Below, in pieces: positions 1 to 6,498 of a stretch of 64,000 nucleotides of DNA; position 1 is the first letter of the stretch, and each line of letters opens with the position of its first letter. Position numbers and translations under genes: made by a program. The notes below the pieces were generated by a model. That model worked only from the letters and a program-made list of their open reading frames with translations, was not told where the DNA came from and did not search any database. Origin of the DNA: an uncultured Pseudomonadota bacterium (GTDB lineage: Bacteria > Pseudomonadota > Gammaproteobacteria > Steroidobacterales > Woeseiaceae); contig CAJXJW010000010.1 of assembly GCA_913055625.1 (NCBI GenBank), positions 54,725 through 118,724 on the forward strand, given 5' to 3'.

Positions 1-774
1 TGACGATGCCAGCACCGGGTGTGCTTCCAGCACGAGTTGTTCTCCGTCCCAGCCGATCTTGACCGGTTCGTTGACAATGCGCACCGTCGTGTTCAGTGCC
101 ACCTGCTCGAACAGGTATTCGATGTCTTCCGGAAACATGCGGACGCAACCGTGCGTGACCTGCATGCCGACCCCGGCGGGCCGGTTCGTTCCGTGGATCA
201 GGTAGCCCGGCAGGCCGAGACGCATTGCACGCGAGCCGAGCGGGTTGTCCGGCCCCGGCGGCACGACCGACGGCAGCGGCCGGCCGTCCGCTTCATGCTC
301 GTCGCGCACCGACTGCGGCGGATACCACGACGGATTGACGTTCTTCTGCACGACGCGCGTAATGCCGATCGGCGTGGCCCAGTCCTGGCGCCCGATGCTG
401 ACAGGGTACGTCATGACGACGCCCGGCTCTCCCGCCTTCGGTTTCGGGAAATAGTAGAGGCGATACTCGGCAATGTTCAGCACGAGCCCTTCGCGCGGAC
501 CCGACGGAAGAATGAACCGTCCCGGCAGCACGATCTCGGTCCCTTCACCCGGCACCCAGGGGTTGACGTCCGGGTTCGCGCGCACGAGATCCTCGTAACC
601 GAAGCCGTGCCGGCGCGCGATGTCGACGAACGTATCGTGATGCCCGGTGACGACGGTCGTCACCTCGCCGATGACGTCAATGCCGTCGGGCGGCAACTCG
701 AAGGTCGACGAAAGCGCCGGACCCGCGGCCGTGAACACCAGGAAAGCCAGCGCAGAGCGCAGTCGTGTCGTCAT
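1..774 (-). CDS. L,D-transpeptidase (ErfK/YbiS/YcfS/YnhG type), 3' end cut by the window
   Basis: Cell-envelope enzyme that forms 3-3 peptidoglycan cross-links or anchors lipoprotein to murein. Read on the minus strand from an ATG at 774. It begins with a hydrophobic signal-like segment (about residues 1-22), followed by a LysM-like stretch ending in GEGTEIVLPGRF (about residues 50-90), then the YkuD catalytic domain. The catalytic signature is visible as HGTN followed by THGCVRM, with the active-site cysteine in HGCVR. The reading frame is still open at base 1, so the C-terminus lies outside the window. The ATG is only 4 nt beyond the stop of the upstream glutathione transferase gene, so the two are probably co-transcribed. 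Family assignment is firm; the exact member (YbiS or YcfS type) is not decided. Confidence 0.9.
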   Translation of the reverse strand, partial: MTTRLRSALAFLVFTAAGPALSSTFELPPDGIDVIGEVTTVVTGHHDTFVDIARRHGFGYEDLVRANPDVNPWVPGEGTEIVLPGRFILPSGPREGLVLNIAEYRLYYFPKPKAGEPGVVMTYPVSIGRQDWATPIGITRVVQKNVNPSWYPPQSVRDEHEADGRPLPSVVPPGPDNPLGSRAMRLGLPGYLIHGTNRPAGVGMQVTHGCVRMFPEDIEYLFEQVALNTTVRIVNEPVKIGWDGEQLVLEAHPVLASS

Positions 775-778
775 GCCG

Positions 779-1429
779 TCATTGTCCCTTTTCATCCTGC
801 TCGATGACTTCCGTTTCTGTTTCGGCTGCCTCGAGCCATTCCTGCAGCGATCGGCTGTCGAGCAGCCGTTCCGGAAAACTGCGGGCGGAATCGGGCAGAT
901 TGATACCGTAGGTCCTGAATCGCAGCGCAACCGGCGCGAACATGGCATCGGCAACGCTGAAGCGGCCGAACAGCCAGCCACCGCCGTAGCGCCGGTGACA
1001 GTCGGACCAGATCTCGATGACGCGATCGATATCGGCAACCAGGTCGTCGGGCAGTGCCACCTTGCGTCCCATGGCACGGCAGTTCATCGGCATCTGTTCA
1101 CGCAGCGCGGCAAACCCCGCGTGCATCTCGGCGCTGACACTGCGCGCATGCGCGCGCGCCGACAGGTCGTCAGGCCACAACTTCGCCTCGGGGTAGCGCT
1201 CCGCTACCGTTTCCGCGATCGCGAGCGAGTCCCAGACCACCTCGTCCTCGAGCAGCAGGACCGGCACGCGGCCGGACGGCGACACCGCGCCGATCGCCTC
1301 GGCCGTGCCCGGCACGTCCAGCGCGATTCGCTGCTCCTCGAAGGGTATGCCCGCTTCGCGCAGCAGCAGCCAGGCCCTGAGCGACCAGCTCGAGTAATTG
1401 CGGTTTCCGATGACGAGGGTGACGGCCAT
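779..1429 (-). CDS. Glutathione S-transferase family protein
   Basis: 216-residue cytoplasmic protein with an N-terminal thioredoxin-fold GST domain (residues about 3-80: VIGNRNYSSWSLRAWLLL, then PSGRVPVLLLED with the cis-proline before valine, then the glutathione-contact DSLAIAE) and an all-helical C-terminal domain. The SSWSLR motif is typical of the bacterial GSTs related to YfcF and maleylacetoacetate isomerase, where a serine is the likely catalytic residue. The substrate is unknown. The next gene downstream (L,D-transpeptidase) starts 4 nt after its stop. It is separated by 55 nt from the stop of fabH upstream, so it may be read through from the fab operon. Length is normal for the family. 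Confidence 0.9.
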   Translation of the reverse strand: MAVTLVIGNRNYSSWSLRAWLLLREAGIPFEEQRIALDVPGTAEAIGAVSPSGRVPVLLLEDEVVWDSLAIAETVAERYPEAKLWPDDLSARAHARSVSAEMHAGFAALREQMPMNCRAMGRKVALPDDLVADIDRVIEIWSDCHRRYGGGWLFGRFSVADAMFAPVALRFRTYGINLPDSARSFPERLLDSRSLQEWLEAAETETEVIEQDEKGQ

Positions 1430-1484
1430 GTCGAATTCTCGACGAACGCTCCGGGACGGCCATGGTAAGCCATCCCGAGGCGGG

Positions 1485-2453
1485 TCAGAAGCGCATCAGT
1501 ACCGAACCCCAGGTGAACCCGCCGCCGAACGCTTCCATCAGGACGAGCTGGCCGGGCTTGATGCGCCCGTCCCGCACCGCGGTATCGAGCGCCAACGGGA
1601 CCGACGCGGCGGAGGTGTTGCCGTGGTCCTGGACCGTGACGATGACCTTCTCCATCGGCAGGTTCAGGCGCTTGGCCGTGGCCTGGATGATGCGGATATT
1701 CGCCTGGTGCGGCACCAGCCAGTCCAGTTCGTCGGGACTGACGCCGGCACTTTCCAGCGCGCGGCTCGCCACATCGCCGAGCGTCGTGACCGCCACCTTG
1801 AACACTTCCTTGCCGGTCATCATGATCGCGGCTTCGTCGGTGCCGGCCTTCGCGAGGTCCTTCGAGGCGCCGACCGGGTAATACAGCAGGTCGCGATACT
1901 GGCCGTCAGCGCCGAGGTGCGTCGTCAGGATGCCGGGTTCGTCGGAGCGCTCCAGCACGACCGCACCGGCGCCATCGCCGAACAGTACGCAGGTATTGCG
2001 GTCCGACCAGTCGATCAGCTTCGTGATGCATTCGGCGCCCAGGACCAATGCGCGCTTGACGTCGCCGGCGCGGATGTACTTGTCCGCCGTCGACAACGCG
2101 TAGATGAATCCGGTGCACGCGGCTTCCAGGCTGACGGCGGGACACGCCGGGATGCCGAGCCGGTGCTGCACTATCGTGCCGACGTTCGGGAACACCAGGT
2201 CCGGCGACGTCGTGCCCACGATGACCATGTCGATGTCGGTCGGCGCAACGCCGGCCGCATCGAGGGCGAGGCGCGCCGCCTCGACACACATGTCCGACGT
2301 GGTCTGGTCTTCCGCGACGCAATGGCGTCGCTCAACACCGGTGCGCGTCCGGATCCACTCGTCCGTCGTGTCGACCATCTTCTCGAGGTCGAAATTCGTC
2401 AGTACCTTCTCGGGCAGGTACCGGCCTGTTCCGGTGATTCTCGAATACGTCAT
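1485..2453 (-). CDS. fabH: Beta-ketoacyl-ACP synthase III (KAS III)
   Basis: Condenses acetyl-CoA with malonyl-ACP to start type II fatty acid synthesis in the cytoplasm. The protein is 322 residues, as expected. The thiolase-fold catalytic triad is visible: Cys113 in AACTGF, His249 in VPHQAN and Asn279 in HGNTSA. The C-terminal GGGFTWGSVLMRF is also standard. I chose the ATG at 2453 because it overlaps the plsX stop (ATGA) and gives the family N-terminus MTYSRITGTGRYLPE; the same frame is open further upstream inside plsX, but that extension is not FabH-like. It is the last gene of yceD-rpmF-plsX-fabH; fabD, fabG and acpP, which often follow, are not here. Confidence 0.97.
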   Translation of the reverse strand: MTYSRITGTGRYLPEKVLTNFDLEKMVDTTDEWIRTRTGVERRHCVAEDQTTSDMCVEAARLALDAAGVAPTDIDMVIVGTTSPDLVFPNVGTIVQHRLGIPACPAVSLEAACTGFIYALSTADKYIRAGDVKRALVLGAECITKLIDWSDRNTCVLFGDGAGAVVLERSDEPGILTTHLGADGQYRDLLYYPVGASKDLAKAGTDEAAIMMTGKEVFKVAVTTLGDVASRALESAGVSPDELDWLVPHQANIRIIQATAKRLNLPMEKVIVTVQDHGNTSAASVPLALDTAVRDGRIKPGQLVLMEAFGGGFTWGSVLMRF

Positions 2454-3460
2454 GCCGTTTCCCGACGCAGCAGACTTCCGATCTGCTGCGGCACCTGGTT
2501 CCGCACTTCCAAGACGGCCGTGTCGATCGCGTGCTGGAACGCATACGCATCGGCGCTGCCATGGCTCTTGATTACGATACCATTTAGCCCGACCAGAGTC
2601 GCACCGTTGTAATTCCGGGAATCGGTTTCGCTCGCCAGTCGCTTCAGGACCCACTGGGCAAGAAACGCCTGCAACTTTGCCCGCCAGTCGCGGGTGAATG
2701 CCTGCCGGAGCCGGTGTTTGATCAGGGCAACCATGCCTTCCATCGCTTTCAGCGCGACGTTGCCCGAGAAACCGTCGGTTACGACGACGTCCGTCTTGCC
2801 GTTGAACAGGTCGTTGCCCTCGATGTAACCGACGTAGTTCAGCGAACTTGCCTGCAGGAGCCGTGCGGCTTCCTTGACCGTACCGTTGCCCTTCGTGTCC
2901 TCGGCCCCGATGTTCAACAGCGCCACCCTCGGCTTTTCGAGGCGGGCGATATCGCCCGCGACGATCGAACCCATCACGGCGAACTGGAAGAGCTGTTCGG
3001 CCGTGCATTCCGTGTTCGCGCCCAGGTCAAGCATGTGCAGGGATCCGTCGATCGCGGGCAGCTCGGCAAGGATGGCCGGCCGGTCGATGCCCGGCAGCAT
3101 CTTCAGCACGAACTTCGCCGTCGCCATCAGCGCACCGGTATTGCCCGCGCTGACACAGGCATCCGCCTCGCCGGACTTGACGAGGTCGATCGCCACACGC
3201 ATCGAGGAATCCTTTTTCTTGCGGACGGCGTCCGCCGGCGGGTCCGTCATCTCGACGACTTCCGACGCGTGCACGATCCTGAGGCGTGGATCGTCGCCGA
3301 TGATGCGCGTCACGAGGTCGGTGAGCACGCCGGCGTCGCCGACCAGCAGCAGCTCGATGTGATGGTATTTCTGCAGCGACGCGAACGCCGCGCGCACGAC
3401 GACCTCGGCACCGAGGTCACCGCTCATCGCGTCAAGGGCTATTCTCGACAGGTTTCCCAT
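2450..3460 (-). CDS. plsX: Phosphate acyltransferase PlsX
   Basis: Makes acyl-phosphate from acyl-ACP for phospholipid synthesis by the PlsX/PlsY route; a soluble, peripheral membrane enzyme. The protein is 336 residues. It starts with the family motif IALDAMSGDLG and contains SAGNTGALMA, LDLGANTEC and VTDGFSGNVALKAMEG, all diagnostic. Its last codon overlaps the fabH start by ATGA, which suggests translational coupling. The gap to rpmF upstream is 73 nt without an obvious terminator, so it belongs to the same transcript. Nothing is missing or unusual. Confidence 0.97.
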   Translation of the reverse strand: MGNLSRIALDAMSGDLGAEVVVRAAFASLQKYHHIELLLVGDAGVLTDLVTRIIGDDPRLRIVHASEVVEMTDPPADAVRKKKDSSMRVAIDLVKSGEADACVSAGNTGALMATAKFVLKMLPGIDRPAILAELPAIDGSLHMLDLGANTECTAEQLFQFAVMGSIVAGDIARLEKPRVALLNIGAEDTKGNGTVKEAARLLQASSLNYVGYIEGNDLFNGKTDVVVTDGFSGNVALKAMEGMVALIKHRLRQAFTRDWRAKLQAFLAQWVLKRLASETDSRNYNGATLVGLNGIVIKSHGSADAYAFQHAIDTAVLEVRNQVPQQIGSLLRRETA

Positions 3461-3533
3461 CGCCGTTGTCCGCGGGTCCCTCGCCCGCGAACCGGCCCGG
3501 CATCAACGCCCGGCCACGCGCATCCTGTCCGGG

Positions 3534-3728
3534 CTATTCGTCGTCGGTGTCGGTGTCGGGCCGAGCAATGACCTGCTCGCCGCGATAGAATCCGTCCGGC
3601 GACACGCGGTGGCGCAGGTGCGTTTCGCCGGTGGTCGGGTCGACCGACAGCGCGGGATTCGTCAGCTTGTCATGCGAACGTCGCATGCCGCGCCGGGACG
3701 GTGTCTTGCGACTCTTTTGTACGGCCAT
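3534..3728 (-). CDS. rpmF: 50S ribosomal protein L32
   Basis: 64-residue basic protein of the large ribosomal subunit. The N-terminus [20 protein letters not shown] is the conserved L32 motif. The C-terminal half lacks the paired cysteines of zinc-binding L32 forms, so this is the C-minus type. It has an acidic tail (DTDTDDE). It sits between yceD and plsX, the order found across Gammaproteobacteria, where ribosome and lipid synthesis genes share an operon. Confidence 0.97.
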   Translation of the reverse strand: MAVQKSRKTPSRRGMRRSHDKLTNPALSVDPTTGETHLRHRVSPDGFYRGEQVIARPDTDTDDE

Positions 3729-3778
3729 AACTTTCTCCAGTCAGATCGACGTCCGGCGAACTCACCGGTCGCGTCTCG

Positions 3779-4345
3779 TTATTCCTTGTCAGCGTTTTCC
3801 ATCTGGCGGCGCAGGTCGGCGAACGGCCGTGTTCTGTCACTCGCCGCGCCGGCTTCTTCCGGCGCCCTGCAATCTTCGTCGTTCGCATGCCGCGCCGACA
3901 ACGGCATGGCCATCACGATCAGCTCGTCGACGATGTCGACGGGCCGGACACGGTCGTCCGGCAACTCCCAGTACTCGTAACCCGGTGACACCGCGGCGTC
4001 GAGAGCCTTGTTTGCCTCGCGCCCGAACTGCACTGCCACCGGCACGTCGAGCGCGTAGCGGAACGGTTCCAGGCAGCGCTGGCACACCGCGGGAACCTGC
4101 GCGAGCACCTCGCCCTCGAGCGCCGGGTCGCCGGAACCGTCCGGCGCGTGCCCGAACCGCACCCGCCCGGTGATCGGCTGCGCGCGCCAGTTTCCCGGCC
4201 GCGCGCCCGCAGGCAGCGTCGCCAGGTCGTTCTCCACGCTTTCCGCAACGCGCGGGAAGCCTTCAATATTCCCTGCAATTTCAATTACTTGCCGGGCATT
4301 CGCCAGCACGTTGACGGACTGCCTGTCGTGCAGCGGATCGCCCAT
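3779..4345 (-). CDS. yceD: YceD/DUF177 family protein (23S rRNA accumulation protein)
   Basis: 188-residue acidic protein of the DUF177 family, linked in E. coli to 23S rRNA accumulation. It carries the family CxxC pair in VCQRCLEPF (about residues 101-104) and the DEDC motif near residue 155. The frame is open for 40 codons further upstream, but alignment of the family N-terminus with QVIEIAGNIEGFPRVAESV puts the start at the ATG at 4345. A near-consensus sigma-70 promoter (4355-4383) places the transcription start within a few bases of this ATG, so the mRNA may be leaderless. First gene of yceD-rpmF-plsX-fabH and divergent from yceF/maf. Confidence 0.9.
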   Translation of the reverse strand: MGDPLHDRQSVNVLANARQVIEIAGNIEGFPRVAESVENDLATLPAGARPGNWRAQPITGRVRFGHAPDGSGDPALEGEVLAQVPAVCQRCLEPFRYALDVPVAVQFGREANKALDAAVSPGYEYWELPDDRVRPVDIVDELIVMAMPLSARHANDEDCRAPEEAGAASDRTRPFADLRRQMENADKE

Positions 4346-4354
4346 GGCGCGCGC

Positions 4355-4383
4355 ATGATAAGTACCCGCAGGGCGGGTGTCAA
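4355..4383 (-). promoter_or_regulatory. Sigma-70 promoter of the yceD-rpmF-plsX-fabH operon, with a palindrome in the spacer
   Basis: On the minus strand the sequence reads TTGACA (4378-4383), a 17-bp spacer, then TATCAT (4355-4360). The spacer contains a perfect 6-3-6 inverted repeat, ACCCGC-N3-GCGGGT (4364-4378), placed where a bound repressor would block polymerase. The expected start point is about 4347-4349, right at the yceD ATG at 4345. The promoter elements are read directly; the operator role is inference. Confidence 0.7.
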
Positions 4384-4476
4384 AGCATCGCGCCGGCGAA
4401 TCCCGAAAAGTCTCGGTCCGTCGCCGGAATCCCGGTACACTCGCCGGGACTCGTTCTGCAAGCACCTGATTCCCTT

Positions 4477-5070
4477 ATGCAAAACCCATCCGCCCGGCCG
4501 ATTGTCCTGGCCTCCTCGTCGCCGTACCGGCGCGGCCTGCTCGACCGCTTTCTCGACGAGTACGAAACGATGTCGCCGGACGTTGACGAGAGCAATCCGG
4601 GCGGGCTGCCGCCTGGCGAACTCGCGACGCACCTGGCCCGCCGCAAGGCCGAGGCCGTGTCCGTCAACGCGCGTGACGCGCTCGTAATCGGCGCCGACCA
4701 GCTCGCCGTTCTCGACGATACGGTGCTCGGCAAGCCCGGGTCTGCGCAAAAGGCCGTCGAGCAGTTGCTGGCGGCCTCGGGGAAGACGATGCGCTTCCTC
4801 ACGGCCGTCTGCATCCTCGATCCCGCCGGGCGTACACGCTACGAACACACGGACACGACCGTCGTGCGTTTCCGGAAATTCGACCGGCGTCTCGCCGAGG
4901 CCTACGTCCGGCACGACGAGCCGTACGACTGCGCAGGTAGCTTCAAGCTGGAAGGCGCGGGCTTCGTCCTGTTCGAATCCGTGGCGGCGGAAGACCCCAC
5001 TGCCCTGATCGGCCTGCCGATGATCTGGGTCGCCGACCGGCTGCTGCAGCTGGGCTACCTGTTGCCCTGA
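4477..5070 (+). CDS. yceF: Maf-like nucleotide pyrophosphatase, YceF subfamily
   Basis: 197-residue house-cleaning nucleoside triphosphate pyrophosphatase. It has the Maf start LASSSPYRRGLLDRF (residues 11-25), the base-contact region around GADQLAVLDD and the C-terminal DCAGSFKLEGAG. The last motif is the one of the YceF group, described as hydrolysing 7-methyl-GTP, rather than of the dTTP/UTP-specific YhdE group. Divergent from yceD with 131 bp between the starts. Its 3' end overlaps the convergent rluC gene by 16 bp. No strong Shine-Dalgarno sequence is visible before the ATG. Confidence 0.93.
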   Translation: MQNPSARPIVLASSSPYRRGLLDRFLDEYETMSPDVDESNPGGLPPGELATHLARRKAEAVSVNARDALVIGADQLAVLDDTVLGKPGSAQKAVEQLLAASGKTMRFLTAVCILDPAGRTRYEHTDTTVVRFRKFDRRLAEAYVRHDEPYDCAGSFKLEGAGFVLFESVAAEDPTALIGLPMIWVADRLLQLGYLLP

Positions 5071-6050
5071 CGCGCCCGCCGTCCGGGTGCGGGCCCCGGC
5101 AACCGGCCGAGGAAGGCTTCGAGGTCCGCGGCCAGGGGGGCCGTGAAATGCAGGTCGTTACCGCTCGGATCCGGGAACGAAATCGATTGTGCGTGCAGGA
5201 ACAGGCGTGGCAGGCCGAGCGCGGCGAAGCGCGCGTTCGCCGCCGGGTCGCCGTAGCGCTCGTCGCCCGCGATCGGGAATTCCGCTGCGGCAAGATGCAC
5301 GCGTATCTGGTGCGTACGGCCGGTCCGCGGTGCGCATTGCAGCAGGCTCGCGTCGCGATAACGCCGCGACAACCGGACCCGCGTCTGCGCGTCCTTGCCT
5401 TTCTCGCTGACGACGACGTGGCGCTCGCCGCCCTGGCGATTCGTCACCAGCAAGGGCATGTCGAGCACCTGCTCGCCGTGCTGCCAGTCACCGGATACCA
5501 ACGCCAGGTAGTTCTTCTCGACGACGCCCTCCCGAAAGCGTGCATGCAATTCGCGCAGTGCGCTGCGCCGTTTTGCCAGCACCAGGCAGCCGGACGTTTC
5601 GCGATCGAGTCGGTGCACGAGACCGACCTCCGCAAGGTCGGGCCTGGCGTGACGCAGGCGCTCCACCACTCCGTGGCTGACGCCGCTGCCGCCGTGAACG
5701 GCCACGCCGCTCGGCTTGTCGATAACGATGAGCCGCTTGTCCTCGTACAGCACGTGCTCGAGGATTTGCCCGGCGAGCTTCGGTGCCGGCGGCGCACCGG
5801 GCGCATCGATGCGCACCGGCGGGATCCGCACCTCGTCCCCGGCCGCGAGCTTGTACTCGGCGCGCACGCGCCCGCCGTTGACGCGAACCTCGCCGCGGCG
5901 CAGCAGCCGATACACGCGCCCCTTCGGCACGCCGGGCAACTCGCGCCGGAGGAAATTGTCGATGCGCTGGCCGGCCGAATCCGCGTCCACCCGTACTTTG
6001 CGCACGGATGCCGCGGGGCCGGCGTTGTGACTTCGAGACTTTTCTTGCAT
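5055..6050 (-). CDS. rluC: 23S rRNA pseudouridine synthase RluC
   Basis: Converts uridines 955, 2504 and 2580 of 23S rRNA to pseudouridine in E. coli. The protein is about 331 residues. It has an N-terminal S4 RNA-binding domain (RIDNFLRRELPGVPKGRVYR, about residues 29-48) and the RluA-type catalytic domain with HRLDRETSG containing the catalytic aspartate (about residue 145), plus RTGRTHQIRVHL. I favour the ATG at 6050; an in-frame TTG at 6056 is possible. A Shine-Dalgarno sequence is not obvious. The divergent rluC-rne arrangement is common in Gammaproteobacteria. Confidence 0.95.
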   Translation of the reverse strand: MQEKSRSHNAGPAASVRKVRVDADSAGQRIDNFLRRELPGVPKGRVYRLLRRGEVRVNGGRVRAEYKLAAGDEVRIPPVRIDAPGAPPAPKLAGQILEHVLYEDKRLIVIDKPSGVAVHGGSGVSHGVVERLRHARPDLAEVGLVHRLDRETSGCLVLAKRRSALRELHARFREGVVEKNYLALVSGDWQHGEQVLDMPLLVTNRQGGERHVVVSEKGKDAQTRVRLSRRYRDASLLQCAPRTGRTHQIRVHLAAAEFPIAGDERYGDPAANARFAALGLPRLFLHAQSISFPDPSGNDLHFTAPLAADLEAFLGRLPGPAPGRRARQGNR

Positions 6051-6060
6051 GATCAATGAC

Positions 6061-6088
6061 TTGATGGGCCGTAGGCTTGTGGTATATT
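6061..6088 (+). promoter_or_regulatory. Probable sigma-70 promoter of rne
   Basis: TTGATG (6061-6066), a 16-bp spacer and TATATT (6083-6088) form a good promoter pointing at rne. Transcription from it would give a leader of about 400 nt before the rne ATG at 6499. The same AT-rich stretch read on the minus strand (TAATAT) may serve rluC, so the two promoters probably overlap. Confidence 0.6.
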
Positions 6089-6094
6089 AGCGCC

Positions 6095-6498
6095 CAGCGA
6101 GGGCCGCGAAACGTGGGCGAGACTAACCGCCGCGACCGGCACCCGCAATCTTGGCAACACCGTTTGACACGAGTTTAACGATTCACGCGAGACCCAGCCG
6201 GGTCGCCGCCTGACTCCTGAACTGATTTACCGGTCCGCGACAGCGTGACCGGATTGTTTTGGCAGCGCGAGCGGTTTCCGCCGAGCGCCATCGCGGTACG
6301 ACCGCAGGGACAGCATGCTGATTTTGTCATTAGCCGTGATCACTCTGGTTCACGTGCTATTCAAATTCGAACCATCCATCATCAGCGCCGACGCAGCACG
6401 CAGCGTTGCGCGCAGCCTGCCCTGCGTTCCCGTCCTGGCCACCAACCGGCACCCGGAACCTCCTCGCCTGCCCTCGAACCATCTACAAGTAGGGCAAC
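6095..6498 (+). promoter_or_regulatory. rne: Long untranslated leader of rne
   Basis: About 400 bases between the likely start site and the RNase E ATG hold no convincing gene: the small frames inside (for example 6245-6502 and 6315-6575) have no family resemblance and run into rne in other frames. In E. coli a leader of similar length lets RNase E control its own mRNA decay through hairpins. I infer the same role from length and position and have not identified the individual hairpins. Confidence 0.5.

Noticed and set aside
2454..3008. N-terminal extension of fabH inside plsX
   Set aside because: FabH homology begins at the ATG at 2453, which has an ATGA overlap with plsX.
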